Shown here piece after piece: positions 33,446-42,452 of a stretch of DNA of 64,000 nt. Location of the stretch: the NCBI GenBank assembly GCA_002340325.1, contig DDLV01000008.1, positions 1-64,000 of the forward strand. Reading direction: 5' to 3'. A model generated the notes under the pieces. It saw only the letters and a list, made by a program, of their open reading frames with translations. It had not been told where the DNA came from and did not search any database. How positions within the stretch are numbered: the first letter of the stretch is position 1; each line of letters opens with the position of its first letter. Position numbers and translations under genes: made by a program. Origin of the DNA: Glaciecola sp. UBA2563 (GTDB lineage Bacteria; Pseudomonadota; Gammaproteobacteria; Enterobacterales; Alteromonadaceae).

Positions 33446-34616
33446 GCTCGACTCCGAAGTAGATACCGGTGAATGTTTGATTTAAATGGATTGAATTTAT
33501 ATGTTCACCATAGGCGTTGAAGCCGACGATGTTATACCGACTATGGATCTTCGCAATATCTTTATTCTTGTCTCTCTGTTCTATCTCGAGTCGCCTGAGA
33601 AAGCAATCGCATCCATAAACAAAGTCAGATTGACCACACTCGTTTTCTAATTCCGCAAGTTTATTGTCTAACGAGTCAATACAGTCTCCCATTTGCACAA
33701 ATGTCAATATCATTCCTAAATCGACAGCGCAATAAAATGTAATTGAGCTGTCTTCTACGTTAACTTTTTGAATCGAGCGTATGAAATATCGCTTGTCGAC
33801 CAACACAGCCAACGGGAACACGGAAAAAACTTCTGGTGTCAATTGCGCTTCTTCTATACCTAGTAATTTCGCATAGTAGGTTGCAGCAGGCTCCCCATTT
33901 AATTCATATACTGTGCGCGTTTCCGGGTTTGCTTGTGTAACAACAATTTGTGAGACGGGCGTCTTTATATGGTCATTAGAGAATATTTTAAATGGCCTTC
34001 GGGATCCGATTAATGCGATCACAGCCGCATTTTGAAGTGTCTGATTATTATGCACCACAAATGTAGCTTGTAGCTTGAGGTCATCGCCAGCGCTTCCACC
34101 GAAATGAGGTACGCTTCCGAACACCGAAGCAAAGGTATGAAGAAAGTTCTCCTCGGCCATATTCAACCCATCGATAAACGAAAGGAACATCAATTGGTAC
34201 TGTTCAAATTTCTCTTTGCGCAACAAATCTTGTCTGAGCTGTCGCGCTGTATTGTAGGCAGTATCAAAATCCAATGTTGATAAGTCTGATAGTAAAATTG
34301 TTGAACATGCAAACGTGGATTTTTGGAAAGCAATAGCGACCAAACTCGTGGTCTGATAACCATTACCGTCAAACTCTCCTGCGCTGGTGCAGCCTATAAT
34401 TTGTGTATTGGGAAAAGCGTTTAAGAAGTGTGCATTTACGCTAGGTACATCAAACTCACTGGAAAAGTGAAGAATGAGTAATTCTATAGAGGCTTCGTTG
34501 GCCTGCTCTCGGAGCTTTGCAATTACTGTCTGACAGGTTTTACTCGTGTTGTCATAACGGCTATCAGATACGTTTAATAATTCACTACTGGCTGACAGGA
34601 TTGATTGTTCGTACAC
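33438..34616 (-). CDS. FIST domain sensory protein
   Basis: A protein of 392 residues with FIST N (IELLILHFSSEFDVPSVNAHFLNAFPNTQIIGCTSAGEF, about 45-230) and FIST C domains (about 235-375, VYELNGEPAATYYAKLLG and ending FNAYGEHINSIHLNQTFTGIYFG). FIST domains are thought to bind small ligands, such as amino acids, and pass the signal to a kinase or cyclase. It overlaps the hybrid kinase gene by 8 bases and the NosR-like gene by 32 bases, so all three are translationally linked. The ligand is unknown; with the surrounding genes it may report an alcohol-derived metabolite or redox state. Confidence 0.9.
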   Translation of the reverse strand: MYEQSILSASSELLNVSDSRYDNTSKTCQTVIAKLREQANEASIELLILHFSSEFDVPSVNAHFLNAFPNTQIIGCTSAGEFDGNGYQTTSLVAIAFQKSTFACSTILLSDLSTLDFDTAYNTARQLRQDLLRKEKFEQYQLMFLSFIDGLNMAEENFLHTFASVFGSVPHFGGSAGDDLKLQATFVVHNNQTLQNAAVIALIGSRRPFKIFSNDHIKTPVSQIVVTQANPETRTVYELNGEPAATYYAKLLGIEEAQLTPEVFSVFPLAVLVDKRYFIRSIQKVNVEDSSITFYCAVDLGMILTFVQMGDCIDSLDNKLAELENECGQSDFVYGCDCFLRRLEIEQRDKNKDIAKIHSRYNIVGFNAYGEHINSIHLNQTFTGIYFGVEHV

Positions 34617-36675
34617 GAGTTTTTACCGCTCTTTTTTTGTATTTATCGATTTTGCAGAGGTCTTTATTGTCTAATACCACAACACATTCTAGACATTGAA
34701 CACATTCAGCGTAATCGATGCTTCCGTCCTTATTAATGGCATTTATACCACACTTCTTCTGTCGACATAAATGACACGGACTGCCGCACTCTTCGCGTCG
34801 CCTTAGCAACTTGAAAATTGGGTACCTACCAAGCACCGCAAGACCGGCGCCGAGAGGGCAAAGATATCGGCAATAGAATTTATGGATTTTCAAACTCAAT
34901 AACACCAACACTACTGCGTAAAGTACGTAGGGCCAATAACGCACAAAGTTCATGGTGACGGCTGTTTTGAATGGCTCTACTTCAGCTAATGACTCTGCCA
35001 GCGTAAAAGAATAAAAGGCGCAGAAAACGATACCTAAAAGCAACACGTATTTTATTTTGGTTGCGGCCTTGTGGTGTTCGTCTTTAATCTTGATTTGCTT
35101 TATTTTAAATTTCGTTGCGACATGAGCAGCAAGCTCCTGCATCGAACCAAAGGGGCATAACCAGCCGCAAAATAAACCGCGGCCAAACAAAAACAAGGTG
35201 ACAAATACAAATAGCCACATGATAAAAATTATTGGGTCAAGTAAGAACACTTCTATTTGGAAGCCATCATAGAGTGCAAGCAGCAAGGTATAGATATTCA
35301 CGACAGATAACTGACCTTGCGTGTAATAGCCAATGAAGAAAATAATGAAAAACAGACTGGCGAATCTAACTTGATGCACGAGCTTGGTGTATTTGACATA
35401 TTTTTCTTGGAAGACAAAAAAGTGGGTTAGCAATCCGAGATATAGCAGAAGTATGCCTATTTCGATTGAACGCGACTGCCAAAGCGTCATCCATAGAGGC
35501 TTTGGTTTCGCTACTTTTGCCGCTGGATTGTCCATAAACAACTCTTCAGAAAGCGATGCTTGTTTATCAAAGAGGTGATCTGCCCTTTCTAAAAAGGTTG
35601 GACTGTAAGTCAATGCTATTGAATAGTCTAAGGGTAAGCTGAGATCTAGACCTGTCTGCGATTTAAGCCGAAGTATTTTTAAATCAAGATAGTCTGGTAG
35701 CTCGGTTTCAAAGCTTTCATCACTGAAACTATAAAAATCCATATCTCTGGCGGGCAGTGGCATTTCGCCTTGCCGCAAGCGAAGATTTTCAGGTGGTGTT
35801 TGCGGAATAAAGTCATCACTAATAAATGAGTATCCCTGAGTATGCAGCACCATCAATGCTATTTCGCCAGGTTTTAACTCTTCATTAAGTCGGTTAAATT
35901 CCTGTTCGCCTAGAATATTCTTGCCAATAACAGGAATGCTTAAAAGCAAATAATAGTGTTGCGAGAATACATCAATATCACTATCAAAAAAATCGTCTCT
36001 CGCTGTTTTTATCTCAGACGCCAAATCATCAAAGTCGGTATTAAAAATTGTTTGCTCGGTAATATATCCACGGGCTAATAATTGCTCAAAATTGAGAGGC
36101 TCAAAGTAATCTGGCTTTAAAATTTTGTTGCTCGGTGCCAAAAAACCATCCAACTTTGCGCGAGCCACTTTTAATGCGGCAGTAATAATGGTGTCATTAA
36201 TAACTAAAACAGATACCGTTGCGCGGGTAATGCCATCAAAGTAAACCGCGTCGCTGCCCGACGCGCCATTTCCGTCAATAATGAACCTGTCTTTAACGTT
36301 GTGACCTTTGTATTGGTCAATAAAATCGAGCATCGGCTGTTCATCATAGCCGTGTAGAAAAATAGGTTCGGCATGTTCGATGACTACAAAGTCAATAAAT
36401 GTACCTTTTTCGTCAATGCCAATAAGCATGTTGATTGGCTTGCCAGAAAAGCCAAGGAAGCTTGCAAAATGACGAGATTCAAATGCATACCCTAGAAGTT
36501 GTTGCAATTGATAAACGGGAGTTACGGGTATATCTGTATGCTCGGCGCCAATCCGTGTTGCCGTTGGAAATATCTTGGCAATGTTTTCTGGAATATCAGT
36601 GGCGTCTTCTTTTGCTTGCGTTGGCAGGCTAAAAAGCGTCAATAAAAGAATGCACGTTAAAACGAAATTTTTCAT
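34585..36675 (-). CDS. NosR/NirI-like FMN-binding, iron-sulfur membrane protein
   Basis: The 696-residue protein has a signal peptide and a periplasmic FMN-binding domain (about 80-190, with DGITRATVSVLVI where Thr covalently binds FMN). Two transmembrane blocks (about 395-510 and 545-610) follow, with polyferredoxin-type CxxxCP pairs (CGWLCPFG, CRYLCPLGAG), then a C-terminal 4Fe-4S region (CGSPCHLCRQKKCG; CVQCLECVVV). NosR proteins pass electrons from the quinone pool to the periplasm for nitrous oxide reduction. No nos genes are present, so here it probably serves another periplasmic redox or signalling role. It overlaps the FIST gene by 32 bases and begins just after the aldehyde dehydrogenase terminator. 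Confidence 0.88.
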   Translation of the reverse strand: MKNFVLTCILLLTLFSLPTQAKEDATDIPENIAKIFPTATRIGAEHTDIPVTPVYQLQQLLGYAFESRHFASFLGFSGKPINMLIGIDEKGTFIDFVVIEHAEPIFLHGYDEQPMLDFIDQYKGHNVKDRFIIDGNGASGSDAVYFDGITRATVSVLVINDTIITAALKVARAKLDGFLAPSNKILKPDYFEPLNFEQLLARGYITEQTIFNTDFDDLASEIKTARDDFFDSDIDVFSQHYYLLLSIPVIGKNILGEQEFNRLNEELKPGEIALMVLHTQGYSFISDDFIPQTPPENLRLRQGEMPLPARDMDFYSFSDESFETELPDYLDLKILRLKSQTGLDLSLPLDYSIALTYSPTFLERADHLFDKQASLSEELFMDNPAAKVAKPKPLWMTLWQSRSIEIGILLLYLGLLTHFFVFQEKYVKYTKLVHQVRFASLFFIIFFIGYYTQGQLSVVNIYTLLLALYDGFQIEVFLLDPIIFIMWLFVFVTLFLFGRGLFCGWLCPFGSMQELAAHVATKFKIKQIKIKDEHHKAATKIKYVLLLGIVFCAFYSFTLAESLAEVEPFKTAVTMNFVRYWPYVLYAVVLVLLSLKIHKFYCRYLCPLGAGLAVLGRYPIFKLLRRREECGSPCHLCRQKKCGINAINKDGSIDYAECVQCLECVVVLDNKDLCKIDKYKKRAVKTRVRTINPVSQ

Positions 36676-36679
36676 AATG

Positions 36680-36706
36680 AAAAAAAAGGCGAGCTAGATG
36701 CTCGCC
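36680..36706 (-). terminator. Terminator of the aldehyde dehydrogenase gene
   Basis: Minus strand GGCGAGC-ATCTA-GCTCGCC followed by eight T. It ends the aldehyde dehydrogenase transcript immediately before the start of the NosR-like gene, so that operon probably needs read-through or its own promoter. Confidence 0.9.
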
Positions 36707-36722
36707 CTTACTACTAGGTCTA

Positions 36723-38240
36723 TTAGAAGAAACCGAGTGGGTTAGTATCGAAGCTAACCAATAGGTTCTTAGTTTGCTGATAATGATCAAGCATCATCTT
36801 GTGAGTTTCACGGCCAATACCAGACTTCTTATATCCGCCAAATGCAGCGTGAGCAGGGTATAGGTGATAACAGTTAGTCCATACACGACCTGCTTCAATA
36901 GCGCGGCCCATTCTGTATGCTCTGTTGATATCACGCGTCCAAACACCAGCGCCTAAACCAAAGCTTGTGTCGTTTGCGATTTGAACCGCTTCTTCTTCAG
37001 TTTTGAATGTTTGAACAGAAACAACTGGTCCAAAGATCTCTTCTTGGAAGACGCGCATTTTATTGTGGCCTTTGAGGATAGTAGGCTGAATGTAGTAGCC
37101 ATTTTCCAATCCATCGATGTTCTCAACAGAACCACCCGCAACAACTTCAGCACCTTCTTGAACACCGATATCGATGTACTTCTGAATTTTCTGGAACTGC
37201 TCGTCAGACGCTTGCGCACCAACCATTGTATCTGTGTCTAATGGGTTACCGCGCTTAATTGCATTGATTTTCTTAAGTACTTCGTCCATGAAATCATAGT
37301 AGATGCTTTCTTGAACAACAGCACGTGAAGGACAAGTACATACTTCACCTTGGTTGAAGTAAGCAAGGACAAAACCTTCGGCACACTTTTCAATAAATTC
37401 TGGTTCTTGGTCCATGATGTCTTCGAAATAGATGTTAGGAGACTTACCACCAAGCTCAACAGTTGAAGGTATCATGTTCTCTGCTGCACAACGCATGATG
37501 TGGCCACCAATTGGTGTAGAACCAGTAAATGCAATCTTCGCAATGCGCGTGCTAGTGGCTAGTGCTTGACCAGCTTCTTGACCAAAACCGTTAACAACAT
37601 TGATAACACCCGCTGGTAGTACGTCTTGAATCAATTCCATTAAAATTAAGATTGATACAGGTGTTTGCTCAGCAGGCTTCAATACCACGCAGTTACCCGT
37701 AACAATAGCAGGTGCTAGTTTCCAAGCTGCCATTAATAGTGGGAAGTTCCAAGGAATGATTTGGCCAACAACGCCGTAAGGTTCGTGATAGTGATAAGCA
37801 ACAGTGTTTTTATCGATTTCACCCAGAGTGCCTTCCTGAGAACGGATACAACCAGCATAGTAGCGGAAGTGGTCAACACAAAGCGCAATATCGGCGTTTA
37901 AAGTTTCGCGAATTGGCTTACCATTGTCCCAAGTTTCGGCAACTGCAAGTACTTCCAAATTTGCTTCCATGATGTCTGCAATTTTTAGTAGTACGTTTGA
38001 ACGTTCAGCAACGGAAGTGTCTGCCCATGCGCCTTTGGCGGCATGTGCAGCGTCCAATGCTGCTTCTACGTCCTGTGCGCTCGATTTTGGAATTTCAGCA
38101 ATTACGCTGCCATCTACGGGAGAAATGGCATCGAAGTATTCACCGTTTACTGGCGCAACCCACTTACCGCCAATAAAGTTTTCGTAACGAGGTTTGAAGG
38201 TAATTACGGAACCTTCGCTTCCTGGATTTGCATAGATCAT
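36723..38240 (-). CDS. NAD-dependent aldehyde dehydrogenase (ExaC/AldB-type)
   Basis: A cytosolic enzyme of 505 residues. NAD-binding and catalytic motifs are complete: PWNFPLLMAAWKLAPA, FTGSTPIGG, VELGGKSPNIYF (catalytic Glu), FNQGEVCTCPSRAVVQ (catalytic Cys) and EIFGPVV. The GEVCTCPSR form is typical of acetaldehyde dehydrogenases such as ExaC and AldB. It would oxidise aldehyde produced by the periplasmic quinoprotein after entry to the cytosol. The 132-base spacer upstream holds a shared-box-like site (38364-38380), suggesting co-regulation with the dehydrogenase. It has its own strong terminator. Confidence 0.95.
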   Translation of the reverse strand: MIYANPGSEGSVITFKPRYENFIGGKWVAPVNGEYFDAISPVDGSVIAEIPKSSAQDVEAALDAAHAAKGAWADTSVAERSNVLLKIADIMEANLEVLAVAETWDNGKPIRETLNADIALCVDHFRYYAGCIRSQEGTLGEIDKNTVAYHYHEPYGVVGQIIPWNFPLLMAAWKLAPAIVTGNCVVLKPAEQTPVSILILMELIQDVLPAGVINVVNGFGQEAGQALATSTRIAKIAFTGSTPIGGHIMRCAAENMIPSTVELGGKSPNIYFEDIMDQEPEFIEKCAEGFVLAYFNQGEVCTCPSRAVVQESIYYDFMDEVLKKINAIKRGNPLDTDTMVGAQASDEQFQKIQKYIDIGVQEGAEVVAGGSVENIDGLENGYYIQPTILKGHNKMRVFQEEIFGPVVSVQTFKTEEEAVQIANDTSFGLGAGVWTRDINRAYRMGRAIEAGRVWTNCYHLYPAHAAFGGYKKSGIGRETHKMMLDHYQQTKNLLVSFDTNPLGFF

Positions 38241-38363
38241 AACATTATACCTAGTTGATTTAGTCTCTTGGGAGAAGTCAGTTGTACCGTCTTCAAGTCA
38301 TATATTCACTAGCCATAATCGGACTTTTACAGTTTATTAACCATGACCCGATAGTCCAAATTA

Positions 38364-38380
38364 AATCCTACTTTAGGAGG
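38364..38380 (-). promoter_or_regulatory. Putative regulator box upstream of aldehyde dehydrogenase
   Basis: Minus strand CCTCCTAAAGTAGGATT matches the shared box in reverse and overlaps the stop codon of the response regulator gene. It is about 125 bases before the aldehyde dehydrogenase start. Confidence 0.45.
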
Positions 38381-39020
38381 GGGGAGCGCTGGCAGGAGAA
38401 CCAATGTATCCGTGCTGTACAGCCAAAGACGTAAAGTCGTTAACTTCGACTTCTAATTTGCGTTTTATCGTAGTTAACGTATTCGAAATAGTCTTAGTTG
38501 ACACACTCAGTTCATTTGCAATTTCATGGCGATTTTTTTTCATCGCAAAGGCAATGAATATTTGAAACTCGCGATTGGTAAGGCGTGCTTCTATATCGAT
38601 TTGTTCATTTAATAGTTGTTTGGCCAATTTAATCGCAATTTCTTGTTGAATGTACTTGTGTCCCTTTTGAACTTCTTCGATGGCCGAAATCAATGTTTGT
38701 GGGTCACTCTGTTTGCTGATGTACCCCATTGCGCCCGTTTCAGACGCTCTTCTCAAAATTGCGCCATCTTCAAACATGCTGAAAAAGATAATTTTCATAT
38801 CAGGGTATTTATGCAGTATTTGTTTGGCCAATATTAGCCCGCTTTCAAGCGCTAAGTTAATATCAAGAATGATGAGATCAAACTTAAGGTCATTGAGTCG
38901 TTGAAAGGTTGTTTTTCCGCACTCCGCTTCATGAACACTGGTCTCGGGAATCAGTGCACTGATGAGGGTCTTATAGCCCTCGCGAACCACTTCGTGGTCA
39001 TCAACGAGCAAAATATTCAT
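38373..39020 (-). CDS. NarL/LuxR-type response regulator
   Basis: A 215-residue regulator with a receiver domain (LLVDDHEVVREGY; phosphoacceptor Asp53 in LIILDINLA; SKQSDPQT) and a LuxR-type helix-turn-helix (LTNREFQIFIAFAMKKNRHEIANELSVSTKTISNTLTTIKRKLE). It lies 35 bases after the kinase gene on the same strand and is its probable partner. Position between aldehyde dehydrogenase and the quinoprotein suggests control of alcohol oxidation, comparable in arrangement to ExaDE or PedS2/PedR2 of pseudomonads. The specific homology is unverified. Confidence 0.88.
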   Translation of the reverse strand: MNILLVDDHEVVREGYKTLISALIPETSVHEAECGKTTFQRLNDLKFDLIILDINLALESGLILAKQILHKYPDMKIIFFSMFEDGAILRRASETGAMGYISKQSDPQTLISAIEEVQKGHKYIQQEIAIKLAKQLLNEQIDIEARLTNREFQIFIAFAMKKNRHEIANELSVSTKTISNTLTTIKRKLEVEVNDFTSLAVQHGYIGSPASAPPS

Positions 39021-39055
39021 TATTGCATGATATCCTTAAAACCAACCGCGTAAAA

Positions 39056-40318
39056 CTAATCTGCAACTGTTACCTCCAGACTGATTTCGGTGCCTTCGTC
39101 AATTTTTGTTTCGATTGACAGCAAACCGCCAATACACTTAGCACGGTTTTGCATTGAAGTTAAGCCTAATCCATCTGAAGTATTAAGTGAAAAACCTATT
39201 CCGTCATCGCGAATAATGACGTTGAGAACACCTCCTATAAATACGATAGACACAACAACCTGCGTTGCCTTGGCGTATTTGACAACGTTGTTAAGTGCTT
39301 CTTGAACAATGCGATAAACATGAACATCCCTGTCATGTGACATTGGATAATCTGACATCTGCACATCAACTTTCCAATGTGTATCTTTCAAGCATTGATG
39401 CTGTTCGCTAATAAGTTTTTTAAGTGATTGTTCAAGAGATACCTTATCAAGGCTTAATGGATGCAGGTGATTGGTCAATTTGCGAATCGCATCACTGATT
39501 TCCTGGCAATAAGCCTTTACTTTCATGGCACTCTCTATGATGACTTTTGTATCTTCCGTAGAAGTCAGAATGTGGGCGTAAGCTTTGGTGCTCGTGAGAA
39601 GTTGACCTACATTGTCATGAAGTTCTTGTGCGAGGTAAGAGCGTTCTTCCTCTTGTAGCATTGCAATTCTCTGATTGGCTTTTGTGAGCGCCAATTCCTT
39701 GTTTATCAATGCATTGTACAACTGTTGATATTCGTCGAACACGGCCTGTATTTCGACTCGATCTGATGGCGGTAGAACTACCTGCCCTGATTCCGTTTGC
39801 TTGGAAGATGCAATTAATTGAAGTCCCTGTGCGAGTCTGTTTAGCGGTTTTAATTGATTTTTAATGCCATTTTGAATTGCCCATAATAAAAACCCTAACG
39901 AAAATACAAAAAGTCCGAGCACTAGATAAAAGAATGACATGTTTTGTGCTAATTCAGCACGATTATCTGCGCTTACAATAAGATAGCTGTTCTCTGAAAT
40001 TGGCATAATAATGGGCTGGATATCATCAGCATTGAGCATCTCATCTTCAGGTATTTCTGCTTGTTCAAGCGAGTTGTAGTCAAGCCTCCCAAAAAAAGTC
40101 TCTACCCGTAAGTGTGGGCTTTCAGATAGGACTAACATCATGTCATCGATTGAAAAATCGCGTTGCTGCATGACCCTTGCCTGATTCATGACGGCAGTGG
40201 TTTCTTCAATAATGTTTTTTTGAATGAGGATATAGGTTGCGGCGCTAAAAAAACCGAATGTCACAACGAAACAAACAATAATAACCAGTGAGATATTGTT
40301 GTATTTAAGTTGGGGCAA
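39056..40318 (-). CDS. Membrane sensor histidine kinase, HisKA_3 type
   Basis: The kinase has 420 residues with transmembrane helices at about 8-30 and 128-148. They enclose an acidic periplasmic domain of about 95 residues (rich in Asp/Glu: IPEDEMLNADDIQP). A HAMP-like linker, a NarX-type dimerisation domain (SYLAQELHDNVGQLLTS, phosphorylated His) and a HATPase domain (EALNNVVKYAKATQ; DDGIGFS) follow. It should sense a periplasmic signal and phosphorylate the regulator encoded downstream. The acidic sensor domain could respond to a metal ion, which would parallel lanthanide sensing by PedS2, but that is inference. Confidence 0.88.
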   Translation of the reverse strand: MPQLKYNNISLVIIVCFVVTFGFFSAATYILIQKNIIEETTAVMNQARVMQQRDFSIDDMMLVLSESPHLRVETFFGRLDYNSLEQAEIPEDEMLNADDIQPIIMPISENSYLIVSADNRAELAQNMSFFYLVLGLFVFSLGFLLWAIQNGIKNQLKPLNRLAQGLQLIASSKQTESGQVVLPPSDRVEIQAVFDEYQQLYNALINKELALTKANQRIAMLQEEERSYLAQELHDNVGQLLTSTKAYAHILTSTEDTKVIIESAMKVKAYCQEISDAIRKLTNHLHPLSLDKVSLEQSLKKLISEQHQCLKDTHWKVDVQMSDYPMSHDRDVHVYRIVQEALNNVVKYAKATQVVVSIVFIGGVLNVIIRDDGIGFSLNTSDGLGLTSMQNRAKCIGGLLSIETKIDEGTEISLEVTVAD

Positions 40319-40415
40319 CTGCTTATCCTAAAAATTCATCGGAAAATGCTGATATGGACTAGTTTGACAGACTCGCAGGATAATCACAATTTTGGTGGGT
40401 CAAGGCTTTTAGGAG

Positions 40416-40448
40416 GCAAAAAAAGGCCTCGCAAAAAGAGAGGCCTTG
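40416..40448 (-). terminator. Terminator of the quinoprotein gene
   Basis: Minus strand AAGGCCTCTCTTTTTGCGAG then GCCTTTTTTT: a G+C-rich stem (GGCCTC/GAGGCC) and a run of seven T, 20 bases past the stop of the dehydrogenase. Confidence 0.92.
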
Positions 40449-40467
40449 ATTAGTAAACTAAACGGGA

Positions 40468-42267
40468 TTAGTTTTTAGCGATATTATTTGACTCGTATCG
40501 CTTAGGTAGTTTGAACGTCCAAACAGTTCCGCCTTGGTTGAAGTCTTTAACGCGCTTAGCAACTTCACCACCCCATAGAGGTACTGCACCACCCCATCCT
40601 GAAAGGACAGAGATAAACTGTTCGCCATCTTGTTCCCAAGTAACAGGAGAACCAACGATGCCAGAACCAGTGTTGAACTTGTAAAGTACTTCACCAGTTT
40701 TATCGTCAAACGCCATTAAGTAACCTTCTGGGTTTCCTGTCCATACAAGTCCACCAGCAGTTGTCAATACACCACCCCAAAGAGGAGCAAAGTTATTGTG
40801 TCTCCAAACTTCTTTACCTGTTTTAGGATCGATTGCTCTAAGGATACCAATGTGATCGTCAGCAACAGACTTGATTGTGAAACCAGCACCTAAGTAAGCT
40901 GCACCTTTCTTGTAAGAAGTAGGCTCATTCCAGATATCCATTTCCCACTCGTTTGAGGGCACGTAGAAGTATCCAGTGTCTTTTGAATACGCCATCGGCA
41001 TCCAGTTTTTACCACCTAGGAATGAAGGTCGTGCAACAACTACTTCGCCTTTCTTACCATCTTCAGCTGCCGCTGGGTTACCAGGACGATTCTCTTCTAC
41101 GTAAATTGGACGACCATTCTTATCAAGACCTGATGCCCATGAAACTTCATCAACAAAAGGGAACCCTCTGATAAATTCGCCATTTTCTCTGTTTAATACG
41201 TAGAAGAAACCATTTCTATCAGCAGTCGCTGCTGCTTTAACCATTTTTCCATCTTCTTCGTAATCAAACGAAACTAGCTCATTTACACCATCGTAATCCC
41301 AACCGTCATGAGGCGTGGTTTGGAAATGCCACTTAATCTTACCAGTGTCAGGGTCGATTGCTACGCGAGAAGATGAGAACAAGTTATCGCCAGGACGCAT
41401 GTGTGAGTTCCACGGTGCAGGGTTACCTGTTCCGAAGAAAAGCGAGTTAGTGGAGGCATCATAAGTACCGCCTAACCAAGTTGCCGCGCCGCCTGACTTC
41501 CACAGTTCTGCTGGCCACGTTTGACCTGCTTCACCACCTGAAATCCCGTTTTCAGTCTTCTTACCATCTTTCCAGATGTAACCCATGTGACCTTCAACCG
41601 TAGGGCGAATCCATACTTCTTTACCCGTCTTCGCATCATAGGCATATACTTTACCCACGATACCGAATTCACCACCTGAGATACCGGTAATAACTTTTCC
41701 GTCAACAACAATAGGTGCAGATGTTATCGCATAACCTGCTTTGTAGTTCTCGACTTTTTTCTTCCAAACCGTTTTACCCGTGTCCTTGTTAAGGGCAACT
41801 AGTTTTGCATCCAAAGTTCCGAAAATGACTAGGTCATCATAAAGCGCAACGCCACGGTTGATAACGTCACAACAAGGCATGATTCCGTCTGGTAAACGCG
41901 CTTCGTATTGCCAAAGTTCTTCGCCTGTTCTCGCATCAATAGCGTAAACGCGAGAGTATGAAGCAGTAACGTACATTACACCGTCTTTAATAAGCGGCTG
42001 TGATTCTTGACCACGTTGCTTTTCGCCACCAAATGAAAATGCCCAAACAGGTCTTAAGTCTTCAACGGTGTCTTTGTTAACTTTTGCAAGAGGGCTGTAA
42101 CGCTGCCCTTGTAGTCCAAGGCCATAAGATACAACGTCATCAGTTGTTGCTGCATCATCTTTGATATCTTTGTCGGTTACGCTAGCAGTAGCAGTAAGCG
42201 CGACGCCAGAAGAGAAAGCAATCGACAATGCTATCGCTTTAGTGAGTTGTGTAATTCGCATATTCAA
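40468..42267 (-). CDS. PQQ-dependent alcohol dehydrogenase with lanthanide-type signature
   Basis: A periplasmic quinoprotein of 599 residues with a signal peptide (to about 29) and an eight-bladed propeller. Cys132-Cys133 in MPCCDVINRG form the vicinal disulfide over PQQ. Glu200 (SGGEFG) and Asn282 (GTGNPAPWN) are metal ligands, and Asp324 in DGWDYDGVNE is the catalytic base. Asp326, two residues on, is the extra metal ligand found in lanthanide enzymes (XoxF, ExaF, PedH), where calcium enzymes have Ala, Ser or Thr. It lacks a cytochrome c domain, so electrons go to a separate cytochrome (53004). The likely substrates are ethanol or other short alcohols, since the overall type is ethanol-dehydrogenase-like. 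A shared box precedes it. Confidence 0.93.
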   Translation of the reverse strand: MNMRITQLTKAIALSIAFSSGVALTATASVTDKDIKDDAATTDDVVSYGLGLQGQRYSPLAKVNKDTVEDLRPVWAFSFGGEKQRGQESQPLIKDGVMYVTASYSRVYAIDARTGEELWQYEARLPDGIMPCCDVINRGVALYDDLVIFGTLDAKLVALNKDTGKTVWKKKVENYKAGYAITSAPIVVDGKVITGISGGEFGIVGKVYAYDAKTGKEVWIRPTVEGHMGYIWKDGKKTENGISGGEAGQTWPAELWKSGGAATWLGGTYDASTNSLFFGTGNPAPWNSHMRPGDNLFSSSRVAIDPDTGKIKWHFQTTPHDGWDYDGVNELVSFDYEEDGKMVKAAATADRNGFFYVLNRENGEFIRGFPFVDEVSWASGLDKNGRPIYVEENRPGNPAAAEDGKKGEVVVARPSFLGGKNWMPMAYSKDTGYFYVPSNEWEMDIWNEPTSYKKGAAYLGAGFTIKSVADDHIGILRAIDPKTGKEVWRHNNFAPLWGGVLTTAGGLVWTGNPEGYLMAFDDKTGEVLYKFNTGSGIVGSPVTWEQDGEQFISVLSGWGGAVPLWGGEVAKRVKDFNQGGTVWTFKLPKRYESNNIAKN

Positions 42268-42375
42268 TACCTAATTATTTAGTTGAGTTAACGGACAAAA
42301 CAAATTTATGCCATTCCATTAACTAAAGGTTAACTTTGAACGTAAAGGTATTGAATGCAACGGGTGTTTGAATTA

Positions 42376-42397
42376 GTTCCTTCTTTAGTAGGAGGAA
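42376..42397 (-). promoter_or_regulatory. Putative regulator box upstream of the quinoprotein gene
   Basis: Minus strand TTCCTCCTACTAAAGAAGGA is near-palindromic, with CTACTAAAG equal to the reverse of CTTTAGTAG. It lies about 110 bases before the start codon. Confidence 0.55.
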
Positions 42398-42452
42398 TTA
42401 ATCAATTAACTTAACGAGATCGTTCTAATAGCTTGATTTACCGAACAATGTT

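Noticed and set aside
34585..36675. Considered as the NosR regulator of a denitrification cluster
   Set aside because: No nosZ, nosD, nosF, nosY or nosL gene occurs on either side.
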